64,000 nt of DNA from JAKLFA01 sp964450385 (lineage in GTDB: Bacteria > Omnitrophota > Gorgyraeia > Zapsychrales > JANLHA01), in contig CAYVEC010000001.1 in the NCBI GenBank assembly GCA_964450385.1, positions 62,001-126,000 on the forward strand, written 5' to 3'. A program made the translations under genes and the position numbers. Below are positions 25,801-33,632 of this stretch, piece after piece. The notes under the pieces are model-generated. The model saw only the letters and a program-made list of their open reading frames with translations. It was not told where the DNA came from and searched no databases. Position 1 is the first letter of the stretch; each line of letters begins with the position of its first letter.

Positions 25801-26156
25801 CGTTCCAGGTGAATCACCAGGGCGAGCTGTGTTTATATTTTGATCCGGTCTTAATGAGGGAGATGTTCACGCCCCGGTCCGGATGCTCGGGCCGTCTCGG
25901 GCATGACGGGGCCTGGCGGCACGACGAATTGCCCGCGGGGACATATGCTGTGCATTTTCTTGCGAACACCCTGTTGGTGTATCATAATCCGAAGGGGCGG
26001 GATGTGGTGCCGGATGGCGATTACCGCATCGAGCGGATCGAGATCGAAGATCATCACGGGAAGCGGCGATGTTTTACGGAGGGGTTCATCCCTTCGCCGT
26101 ATGCTGGTCAGGTTCGCGAGGGGAAGACGGCACGGATCGACGTGTATATTGAATAA
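22881..26156 (+). CDS. Cellobiose-phosphorylase-like (six-hairpin glycosidase superfamily) protein, 1091 aa
   Basis: The product is a large cytosolic protein. The N-terminal 300 residues are beta-rich ([43 protein letters not shown]), as in the beta-sandwich of GH94-type phosphorylases; the middle and C-terminus ([45 protein letters not shown] broken here) look like an (alpha/alpha)6 barrel with an acidic candidate (WVDHWTYN). It would cleave a glucoside with phosphate, but the substrate and exact CAZy family (GH94, GH149, GH161 or none) cannot be fixed by eye. It ends with a clean terminator and stands alone. Confidence 0.7.
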   Translation: [1091 protein letters not shown]

Positions 26157-26179
26157 TGACGCAGAAAGAGGTCTGAAAC

Positions 26180-26212
26180 ACCGGCGGGGGAGGTCCTCCG
26201 CCGGTTTTTTTA
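26180..26212 (+). terminator. Terminator after the phosphorylase-like gene
   Basis: Stem ACCGGCGG/CCGCCGGT (26180-26187 and 26198-26205) followed by seven Ts. Confidence 0.85.
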
Positions 26213-26242
26213 TGCCGCGGCACCGCAAGGCCGAATCGCATC

Positions 26243-26271
26243 TTGACATGACGCTAGTGAGATTTTAAAAT
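26243..26271 (+). promoter_or_regulatory. Bat operon promoter
   Basis: TTGACA (26243-26248), exactly 17 bp, TAAAAT (26266-26271). This is one of the best sigma-70-type promoters in the window and precedes eight tightly packed genes. Confidence 0.75.
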
Positions 26272-26331
26272 ATTTTTTATTCATTCAACAGACGTGTTTC
26301 CAAAGGGTTAAAGAGCGACAAGGGGGGAGAG

Positions 26332-27327
26332 ATGGCAGAGACGAATATCGCAGCGATCAATGAGAAGGTCAAAAAGGCGAGTGGCTTTGTCGATGGCCTG
26401 CTCTTTGAGGTCCAGAAGGTGATTGTCGGTCAGCGCGACGTCCTTGAGCGGTTGATGATCGGGCTGTTGGCGAACGGGCACATCCTGATCGAGGGGGTCC
26501 CGGGGCTCGCGAAGACCCTTGCCGTGAAGACCCTCTCGTCCGCGATTCAGACAAAGTTCCAGCGTCTGCAGTTCACGCCGGATATGCTGCCCGCGGATCT
26601 GACCGGAACCCTGATCTACGACCAGAAGGGCGGGGGCTTCACCGTCAAGAAGGGTCCGATCTTTGCGAATATTATCCTCGCCGATGAGATCAACCGCGCG
26701 CCGGCCAAGGTGCAGAGTGCCCTTCTCGAGGCGATGCAGGAACGTCAGATCACGATCGGCGAAGAGACCATGGCCTTGCCGGAACCCTTTCTGGTCCTCG
26801 CCACACAGAATCCGATCGAACAGGAGGGAACCTATCCCTTGCCGGAGGCCCAGGTGGACCGTTTTATGCTTAAGGTCAAGGTGGATTATCCGACGCGCGA
26901 TGAGGAGATCCGGATCCTGCGGCGGATGGCGGTCACGGATAAGGATGTCTCGGTCTCGGCGGTCATTACCCCCGACGATCTCCTCGCGGCACGCCGGGTG
27001 GTTGATGAGATTTATATGGATGAAAAGATCGAGCAGTATATTGTGGACATCATCGAGGCCAGCCGGCACCCCGATGCGTATCACCTTGACGGTCTTGCGG
27101 ACATGATCCATTATGGCGCCTCGCCGCGGGCCACGATCAATCTTGCCGTTGCCTCGAAGGCCCATGCCTTTCTCAAAGGCCGCGGCTACGTGACCCCGCA
27201 GGATGTGAAGACCATTGGGCTCGATGTCCTGAGGCACCGTGTGATCCCGAGTTATGAGGCCGAGGCCGAGGAGGTGACCTCCGAGGACCTGGTGCGGAAG
27301 ATCTTTGACGGGATTCCTGTGCCATAA
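26332..27327 (+). CDS. MoxR-family AAA+ ATPase
   Basis: The 331-residue chaperone-like ATPase has Walker A EGVPGLAKT (about residues 54-62), Walker B IILADEINR, sensor ATQNPIEQEGTYPLPEAQVDRF and arginine finger region SPRATINL. MoxR proteins work with VWA-domain proteins, probably inserting metal or remodelling complexes. Here it heads the classic MoxR-DUF58-Bat operon. AAGGGGGGAGAG precedes the start. Confidence 0.94.
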   Translation: MAETNIAAINEKVKKASGFVDGLLFEVQKVIVGQRDVLERLMIGLLANGHILIEGVPGLAKTLAVKTLSSAIQTKFQRLQFTPDMLPADLTGTLIYDQKGGGFTVKKGPIFANIILADEINRAPAKVQSALLEAMQERQITIGEETMALPEPFLVLATQNPIEQEGTYPLPEAQVDRFMLKVKVDYPTRDEEIRILRRMAVTDKDVSVSAVITPDDLLAARRVVDEIYMDEKIEQYIVDIIEASRHPDAYHLDGLADMIHYGASPRATINLAVASKAHAFLKGRGYVTPQDVKTIGLDVLRHRVIPSYEAEAEEVTSEDLVRKIFDGIPVP

Positions 27328-27365
27328 GGCGATTATCATCGACGGATTTTGGGGGATCGGACAGC

Positions 27366-28274
27366 ATGCTGACACAAGAGCTGCTTAAGAAAGTTCGCAG
27401 GATCGAGATCACGACCCGTCGTATGGTCACGGACCTTTTTGCCGGTGAATACCACAGCGTGTTCAAGGGCCGGGGCATGGAGTTCGACGAGGTCCGTGAA
27501 TACCAGATCGGTGACGATATCCGGGCGATCGATTGGAACGTGACGGCCCGGACCGGCCGTGCCCATGTGAAGAAGTTCATCGAGGAGCGCGAGCTCACGG
27601 TCATGCTTCTGATCGACGCCTCGCGTTCGTGTTTTTTTTCGACGGGGAACAAATTGAAGGTTCAGCTGGCTGCGGAGATCGCGGCCGTTCTTGCGTTCGC
27701 GGCGATCAGGAATCATGACAAGGTCGGGTTGTTGTTTTTTACGGATCGTGTTGAGAAATTCATTCCGCCACGGAAGGGCCAGCAGAATGTCCTGCGCCTA
27801 ATCCGTGAGATCTTGAGCTTTCGGCCGGCGGGACAGGGGACCGATCTCGAGGCCGCGTTGGACTATTTGAACCGTCTCAGCCATCGCCGCACGATTTTGT
27901 TTGTTGTCTCTGATTTTTTTGAGTCGTCGTTAAAAGGGTCGGGGGCCGCGGACCCGATCTTTAAACGCTCGCTCGCGGTGGCGGCACGGCGTCATGATCT
28001 GATCGCGGTCCATCTCGTGGACCCGATCGAGGAAGGCCGTGTCCCGGAGGGGATGTTCTTATTTGAGGATGCCGAGACCGGAGACTCGGTCCTCGTGGAC
28101 GGGTCAGACCGGGCCTTTGTGGATCGCTACCGGGCACAGGCCGATGCCCGGCAGACGGCCCTGGCGCGGACCTTTCGTTCCGTTGGGGTGGACGAGATCA
28201 CGGTCCGGACGGATCGGCCGTATCTGGACGAGATGGTGCGGTTCTTCGCGGAACGGCGCAGGAGGGCCCGATGA
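27366..28274 (+). CDS. DUF58 (VWA-like) protein
   Basis: The 302-residue product has the DUF58 signature FAGEYHSVFKGRGMEFDEVREYQIGDDIRAIDWNVTARTG (here described in parts) and a VWA-like MIDAS start LLIDASRS at about residue 80. It is the usual partner of MoxR. It overlaps the next gene by 4 bp (ATGA), so translation is coupled. It is cytosolic, with no membrane helix. Confidence 0.93.
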   Translation: MLTQELLKKVRRIEITTRRMVTDLFAGEYHSVFKGRGMEFDEVREYQIGDDIRAIDWNVTARTGRAHVKKFIEERELTVMLLIDASRSCFFSTGNKLKVQLAAEIAAVLAFAAIRNHDKVGLLFFTDRVEKFIPPRKGQQNVLRLIREILSFRPAGQGTDLEAALDYLNRLSHRRTILFVVSDFFESSLKGSGAADPIFKRSLAVAARRHDLIAVHLVDPIEEGRVPEGMFLFEDAETGDSVLVDGSDRAFVDRYRAQADARQTALARTFRSVGVDEITVRTDRPYLDEMVRFFAERRRRAR

Positions 28275-28873
28275 CACACCCTGCGTTCTCCCGATTTTTT
28301 CTGGTCCGGGTGGGGATCGTCGCCGGTGCGTTCGGGGCGGTGTGGGCCCGAACGGCATGGGCCGGAGAGGATATCCGGGACATCCGACCGCCGGTCGACA
28401 TTCCGTTGTTTTGGGAATGGGGCCTTGTTCTTTTAACGGCCGCTCTGGCAGGCGGCGGGCTGGTCTGGGGGATCCGGCGTTGGCGAAGATCCCATGCTTG
28501 TCAGATCTTAGAGCCTGCGCGATCGCCGGCCGAGCGCGCCCAAGAGCGGATGCGGGCCCTTCGGGAGGCGGATCTTCCGGCGCAGGGCAGGGTGAAGGAA
28601 TTCTATACCGAGCTGTCGTTGATCCTTCGTGAGTATATTGAGGAACGGTTCGCTGTGAATGCCCCGGAGATGACGACCGAGGAGTTTTTGGTGTCCCTGC
28701 CGGGCCGCGCGGTCTGCCGCTGTGATCAGGAACAGGTCTTGGCGGATTTTTTGACCGGCTGTGACCTTGTGAAATTTGCCCGATATGCAGCCGCCCCGGC
28801 TGAGATGGACGGGAGCTATCGTCTCGTTGAGGCGTTTATTCAACAGACGGCAGGAGAGTCTGGGAATGATTGA
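28271..28873 (+). CDS. DUF4381-like membrane protein of the Bat operon
   Basis: The 200-residue product has an N-terminal signal-like segment, a membrane helix (about residues 47-66, WGLVLLTAALAGGGLVWGI) and a cytosolic helical domain (VKEFYTELSLILREYIEERF, MTTEEFLVSL, FLTGCDLVKFARY) matching DUF4381, which is found between DUF58 and BatA in such operons. Function is unknown. Its stop overlaps the batA start by 8 bp. Confidence 0.82.
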   Translation: MTHPAFSRFFLVRVGIVAGAFGAVWARTAWAGEDIRDIRPPVDIPLFWEWGLVLLTAALAGGGLVWGIRRWRRSHACQILEPARSPAERAQERMRALREADLPAQGRVKEFYTELSLILREYIEERFAVNAPEMTTEEFLVSLPGRAVCRCDQEQVLADFLTGCDLVKFARYAAAPAEMDGSYRLVEAFIQQTAGESGND

Positions 28874-29867
28874 GTTTAAGACACCATGGGTTCTTCTGCT
28901 GGCGGTCCTCATCCCCACGGCCCTCTGGGTTTGGACGCGCCGGCAACGACCCGCGGCGGTGCGCTTTTCATCGACGGAGGTGGTCCGTGAGGCTCAGGGG
29001 AACTCGTGGCGCGTGCGTTTGGTGGGTCTGCCGATGATCATGAAGGTCCTGGCCCTGGGGGTGATGATCATGGGGCTCGCCGGGCCTCGTCAGGTCTTGG
29101 ACCGGACGCGGGTTTTGACCGAGGGGATCGATATTGTTCTTGCGATCGATATCTCCGGGAGTATGGCCGCGGAGGATTTCGTTGTTCAGGGACAGCGCCG
29201 GAATCGTCTTGAGGTGGTGAAGGACGTTGTGCGTGAGTTTGTTCAGAATAGGCCGCAGGATCGAATCGCCCTGGTTGCCTTCGCACGGCAGGCGTATACC
29301 GCAAGCCCATTGACCTCAGACGCGTCATGGCTGGATCGGGTCTTAACGGATCTACGTCTCGGCTTGATCGAGGACGGGACCGCGGTCGGGTCAGGGATCA
29401 GTTCCGCGGTTCTTCGCCTGAGTGAAAGTAACGCCGTGTCAAAGGTGATCATTCTGTTGACCGACGGGCAGAATAATGCCGGCCGGATCGCGCCGCTTGA
29501 GGCCGCAGCGATCGCCCGCGAGCGCGGGGTCAAGATTTATACAATCGGGGCCGGGAGCAAGGGGCTCGTCCCGTTCCCGGTTCAGGACCTGTGGGGACGG
29601 ACCGTTTATCAGCAGGTCCGCATCGATCTCGATGAGGGCACACTCCAAAAGGTTGCGGAGATAACCGGCGGGGCGTATTTTCGCGCGACTGATACCGAAT
29701 CCCTCCGGAAAATTTATAAAGAGATTGATGCCTTAGAAACGAGCCGTGTTGAACAGCACGGTTTTCGTCAGTACCGTGAACTTTTTCCGGGGTGGGTCTA
29801 TGCGGCGCTCATGATGTTGATCGCTGCCGTTGTTCTTGAGGAGACGGTTCTGATGCGGCTGCCTTAA
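28866..29867 (+). CDS. batA: BatA, VWA-domain inner-membrane protein
   Basis: The 333-residue product has the N-terminal aerotolerance-regulator membrane pair (FKTPWVLLLAVLIPTALWVW, then LPMIMKVLALGVMIMGLAG), a VWA domain with the MIDAS motif DISGS (Asp95-Ser99) and the metal-binding LLTDGQNN, and a C-terminal membrane helix. The start at 28866 is chosen because homology begins there; an upstream in-frame ATG lies inside the previous gene. Bat proteins were named for Bacteroides aerotolerance; the molecular role is still open. Confidence 0.9.
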   Translation: MIEFKTPWVLLLAVLIPTALWVWTRRQRPAAVRFSSTEVVREAQGNSWRVRLVGLPMIMKVLALGVMIMGLAGPRQVLDRTRVLTEGIDIVLAIDISGSMAAEDFVVQGQRRNRLEVVKDVVREFVQNRPQDRIALVAFARQAYTASPLTSDASWLDRVLTDLRLGLIEDGTAVGSGISSAVLRLSESNAVSKVIILLTDGQNNAGRIAPLEAAAIARERGVKIYTIGAGSKGLVPFPVQDLWGRTVYQQVRIDLDEGTLQKVAEITGGAYFRATDTESLRKIYKEIDALETSRVEQHGFRQYRELFPGWVYAALMMLIAAVVLEETVLMRLP

Positions 29868-29881
29868 GGAAGGTGGGGGCG

Positions 29882-30895
29882 ATGCGGTTTGCGAATCCTG
29901 AAATTGTGATGACCCTCTGGCTCATCCTGCCGGCGTGGTGGGCGCTCGGCTGCCTGTATCGACGGCGTCAGGCCCTTCTTCGCCGGTTGGCGCCCTCTCC
30001 TGATGTCCTTCGTGAAATCGTGGCGAGTGTCAACTTCCGGGCCCTCCGGTGGTCGTATGCCTGTATCGGTCTCTTGGCCATGATGTCGCTTGTGGCCTTG
30101 GCCCGGCCCCAGTGGGGATTCCATCTTCAGGATATCCAGAGCCGTGGTGTTGATGTGATCGTGGCGATCGATACCTCGCGGAGCATGCTCGCTGAGGATG
30201 TTAAACCGAATCGGTTGGAACGCTGTAAGATGGCCGTGGAGGATTTGATCCGGCGCCTCCAGGGGGACCGGATCGGGATCATTGCCTTTGCGGGTGACGC
30301 GGTTGTGGCCTGCCCGTTCACGAATGACTACGGCGGCGTCGCCCTGAGCCTGAATGCCTTGTCGACGCGGTCCGTTGCGCGCGGAGGAACGGATATCGGG
30401 GCGGCGGTGGATCTGGCGATCCGGATGTATGCCGATGCGGATGTCCGTGATAAGGCGCTCGTTCTCTTGACCGACGGGGAACAGTTGGACGGGGATTTGG
30501 CGGCTGCGGCCCGTCGGGCCAAGGAGGGGGGAATCGTGGTCCATGGGATCGGGATCGGAACGCCGGATGGGTCGTTGATCCAGATCCCCGACGGATCAGG
30601 CGCGGCCGCGTTCCTTAAGGACCGGGACGGGAATATCGTTAAATCCCGATTGAACGAGAAGGCGATCGCGGAACTTGCCGGTGCCACCGGCGGGATGTAC
30701 GTGCGAGTGGCCGGGGCCGATGTCGGGCTTGAGACAATTTATCGTGAACGCCTGTCGGGTCAGCAGGAACGCGATGCCGAGGGCACCATACGGCGGCTGT
30801 ATCATGAGCGGTTTCAGTGGCCGTTATCGCTTGCGGTTATCTTTTTCATCGGGCATCTGATGATGCCCCGCCGGCTGAAGGAGACGCGTCAATGA
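29882..30895 (+). CDS. batB: BatB, VWA-domain inner-membrane protein
   Basis: The 337-residue paralogue of the preceding protein has membrane helices at about 7-25 and 60-75, a VWA domain with MIDAS DTSRS (Asp97-Ser101) and VLLTDGEQLDG, and a C-terminal helix (LSLAVIFFIGHLMM). The start is ATG 29882 after AAGGTGGGGG. The last codon overlaps the next start (ATGA). BatA and BatB are thought to form a membrane complex. Confidence 0.9.
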   Translation: MRFANPEIVMTLWLILPAWWALGCLYRRRQALLRRLAPSPDVLREIVASVNFRALRWSYACIGLLAMMSLVALARPQWGFHLQDIQSRGVDVIVAIDTSRSMLAEDVKPNRLERCKMAVEDLIRRLQGDRIGIIAFAGDAVVACPFTNDYGGVALSLNALSTRSVARGGTDIGAAVDLAIRMYADADVRDKALVLLTDGEQLDGDLAAAARRAKEGGIVVHGIGIGTPDGSLIQIPDGSGAAAFLKDRDGNIVKSRLNEKAIAELAGATGGMYVRVAGADVGLETIYRERLSGQQERDAEGTIRRLYHERFQWPLSLAVIFFIGHLMMPRRLKETRQ

Positions 30896-31746
30896 GGCGG
30901 GTTGCGTTTTTTGTGATGGTCGCGGTCATGACCGCATCGGTCCCTGCCGAGGCCGGGATCCGTTCCGCGGTCCGCCGGGGGAACGGTTTATATCGGAACG
31001 GCGCGTATGCCGATGCGGCGGAGGCCTATAAGAAGGCCTTGGCCCGGGACGCCGAATCCCCGATCGTTCATTTTAATCTCGGGGCTGCTTTGTATAAAGA
31101 GGGAGATTATCCCGCGGCCGTGGAGCATTTTCAAAAGGCCCTTCTTGACGAGGACGAGGGACGGCGCGAGACCGCGCATTTTAATTTAGGGAATGCCTTG
31201 TACCGTGCGGGGTCCGGGTTCCGTGAGACGGCGCCCGTTGAGGCCGCCGGGGTCTGGAGGCAGGCAGTGACGCAGTATGAGCAGGCCTTGGCCCTGGATC
31301 CAGAGGATGAGGATGCGCGTTTTAATCGTGATATCGTGAAACGCATGATCGAGGAATTGGAACAGCGTCAGCAGGACTCATCGCAGCAGCGTTCGAGTGA
31401 TTCGACCTGTGACCGGCCGCAGGGAGAGAAGGAACAGAGTTCGCCGGGGGAAAAGCAAGGAGCGAAGGAATATCCAGCAACGTCTGGGGGTCAAAAGGAA
31501 ACGCCTCAGGGTCAGGGGTCTGAGACTCAAGAGCGTCCGGATCGCGGGGAAGAGGGTGAGAGCGGAGCAGAGGCCGCAGGGGCATCTCAGGATGCCGAGG
31601 GATCATCGTCATCAGCGGATCCCCGCGAGATGTCGCCGAGCAAGGCCGAGATGACGCTGCGGCAGTATCACCAGGATGAGGAACCCAAGGAGCTGCTCGA
31701 TCTTCAGCGCGTCATCGGGGAGCAGCCGGTTTCGCGTGATTGGTAA
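30892..31746 (+). CDS. batC: BatC-like periplasmic TPR protein
   Basis: The 284-residue product has a signal peptide (FFVMVAVMTASVPAEA), then three TPR units (GNGLYRNGAYADAAEAYKKAL, FNLGAALYKEGDYPAAVEHFQKAL, FNLGNALYRAGSG), then about 120 residues of Gln/Ser/Glu-rich low-complexity sequence. This is the BatC layout. The start overlaps the batB stop by 4 bp. A Lys/Leu-rich conserved tail (EPKELLDLQRVIGEQ) closes the protein. Confidence 0.82.
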   Translation: MRRVAFFVMVAVMTASVPAEAGIRSAVRRGNGLYRNGAYADAAEAYKKALARDAESPIVHFNLGAALYKEGDYPAAVEHFQKALLDEDEGRRETAHFNLGNALYRAGSGFRETAPVEAAGVWRQAVTQYEQALALDPEDEDARFNRDIVKRMIEELEQRQQDSSQQRSSDSTCDRPQGEKEQSSPGEKQGAKEYPATSGGQKETPQGQGSETQERPDRGEEGESGAEAAGASQDAEGSSSSADPREMSPSKAEMTLRQYHQDEEPKELLDLQRVIGEQPVSRDW

Positions 31747-31798
31747 GTCGGCACGGAGCAGGATGGTATTTTTTAAAAAATCATGTTAAGGTAAACGG

Positions 31799-33631
31799 GT
31801 GATCAACATCACGTGGATGAAACATATGGTTCAGCATAAGAAAACAGTGTCGACGGTAGCCCTGCTCGTTCTGGGCCTGTTGATCGCCGCAGTCTCCATG
31901 GCCGCAGAGGCCGTGACCTTTCAGGCCGATGTGGACCGCCGGGTCATCGAGCTCGGCGGATCGGCGCGGCTGACCCTGACGGCCACGGGCGTGACCGCGA
32001 TCGAGCCCATCACGATCCCGGAGATTGACGGGCTGAAGATCCAGTATTTGGGACCGATGACCCGCGTCGCGGTGGTCAATGGTCAGTATTCGAGCTCGTA
32101 TTCGTTGGTGTATCAGATTATGCCGCTTCGTACCGGAGAGTTTGAAATCCCCGCGCTCGCCTTGTCGGTCGGAGGCGAGGAGCATACGACCGAGCCGATC
32201 AGGGTCGAGGCGCGTTCAGTCGCAGGGTCCGAGCCCGGGGTGTCCGGCCCTCAGTCCGAGCGGTTAAGCGATCGGATCTTCGTGGTGATGGGGACGCCTA
32301 AAGAGCGGGTCTATCTCCATGAGCGGATTCCGGTCACGGTTAAGTTGCTTGTTAATAATCTGCAGGTGAGAGATGTGAGCCTGCCGTCGATTCAGACTGG
32401 CAATTTTATCCTGGATGAGTGGGCGAAGCCGGTTCAATATGAGCAGGTGATCAATGGGGTGCGGTATCAGATTCTTGAATTTAAGACGAGCGCCTATGCC
32501 ACGCGGGTGGGGCACGAGACCCTGGGACCGGTGAGTCAGACCTGTCAACTGATTGTCAAGGATGACCGCCGTTCTCGCCGGGGCGGATTTTTCGATGATG
32601 ATTTCTTTGACGGGTTATTTTCGAATTATTCAACGCAGGCCGTGACCCTTGCCGCGGAGCCCTTGGCCCTTGAGGTTGTGGATGTGCCTCGGGCGGCGGC
32701 GCCGGCTGGATTCAGCGGGGCCGTGGGGAGCTTTGTGTTTGAGATGACGGTCTCCCCGCGTGAGGTGGCGGTCGGGGATCCGGTGACGGTGCGGATGACC
32801 CTTGGTGGGGATGGGAATCTCGCGGCGGCGGAGTTTCCGGTCTTGACGGAAAATGACGATTTTAAGGTCTATGCCCCGCAGGTCCGTGTCGAGGGTGATA
32901 AAAAAATTCTCGAGCAGGTCGTTGTCCCGCGCCATGCGGGCGTGACCGAGTATCCGGCGGTCGGGTTTGTGTATTTTGACCCCGCGACCGGCCGTTTTGA
33001 GACGCACACCGCGGGACCGTTTCCGTTGACGGTTCGCCCGGCCCCTGAGGGTGTGGTCGCCGATCTTGCTGTTCGGACCGGCACTCAAATCCCGGCCGCC
33101 GAGGATGCCGTCGGAGCGGATATCGCGTTTATCCACGGATCGCTTGGCCGATTGATTACACGTCACGATCGGGCGGGTGCCGTTGCCGGCCGGTTGGGCG
33201 TGGCATTGGCCGTTTTGGGCCTGCTCTGGTTGGCCGGGTGCTGTCTGTATTGGTTCTCTTCGCGGCTGAGTCAGGATGAACGCCTCGCGCGTCAGCTCAA
33301 GGCCCCCCGTTACGCGCGTCATGGGCTCCGGAAGGCAGAACGATTTTTAACGGCTCAAGAATGGCCCGGGTTTTATGACGCGGTCCATGAGACGCTCCAG
33401 ATGTATTTTGGCCACAAATGTCATTTGCCGGCAGGCAATGTGACTGCGCCCGAGGTGGCGCGATCCCTGTCGGCCCACGGCCTTGAGGCTTCTTTGATCG
33501 ATAGGGTACGCAACCTGTTTGATGAATGCGAGGCGGCGCGCTATGCCCACATCGTCCCGGACCGTGATGCGGCCCGAGGGCTGTGGGAGCTCCTGCGCGG
33601 TGCGATCGATCAGGTGGAAAGGAAATATTAG
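31799..33631 (+). CDS. batD: BatD-like oxygen tolerance protein
   Basis: The product is 610 residues from GTG 31799 (AAGGTAAAC upstream), or 604 from ATG 31817. It has a signal peptide (VALLVLGLLIAAVSMAAEA), two tandem beta-sandwich regions with the BatD start VTFQADVDRRVIELGGSARLTLT, a membrane helix at about 463-482 (ALAVLGLLWLAGCCLYWF) and a cytosolic helical tail. It follows batC after 52 bp and completes the standard order. The large periplasmic part may present a binding surface; its ligand is unknown. Confidence 0.88.
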   Translation: MINITWMKHMVQHKKTVSTVALLVLGLLIAAVSMAAEAVTFQADVDRRVIELGGSARLTLTATGVTAIEPITIPEIDGLKIQYLGPMTRVAVVNGQYSSSYSLVYQIMPLRTGEFEIPALALSVGGEEHTTEPIRVEARSVAGSEPGVSGPQSERLSDRIFVVMGTPKERVYLHERIPVTVKLLVNNLQVRDVSLPSIQTGNFILDEWAKPVQYEQVINGVRYQILEFKTSAYATRVGHETLGPVSQTCQLIVKDDRRSRRGGFFDDDFFDGLFSNYSTQAVTLAAEPLALEVVDVPRAAAPAGFSGAVGSFVFEMTVSPREVAVGDPVTVRMTLGGDGNLAAAEFPVLTENDDFKVYAPQVRVEGDKKILEQVVVPRHAGVTEYPAVGFVYFDPATGRFETHTAGPFPLTVRPAPEGVVADLAVRTGTQIPAAEDAVGADIAFIHGSLGRLITRHDRAGAVAGRLGVALAVLGLLWLAGCCLYWFSSRLSQDERLARQLKAPRYARHGLRKAERFLTAQEWPGFYDAVHETLQMYFGHKCHLPAGNVTAPEVARSLSAHGLEASLIDRVRNLFDECEAARYAHIVPDRDAARGLWELLRGAIDQVERKY

Positions 33632-33632
33632 A

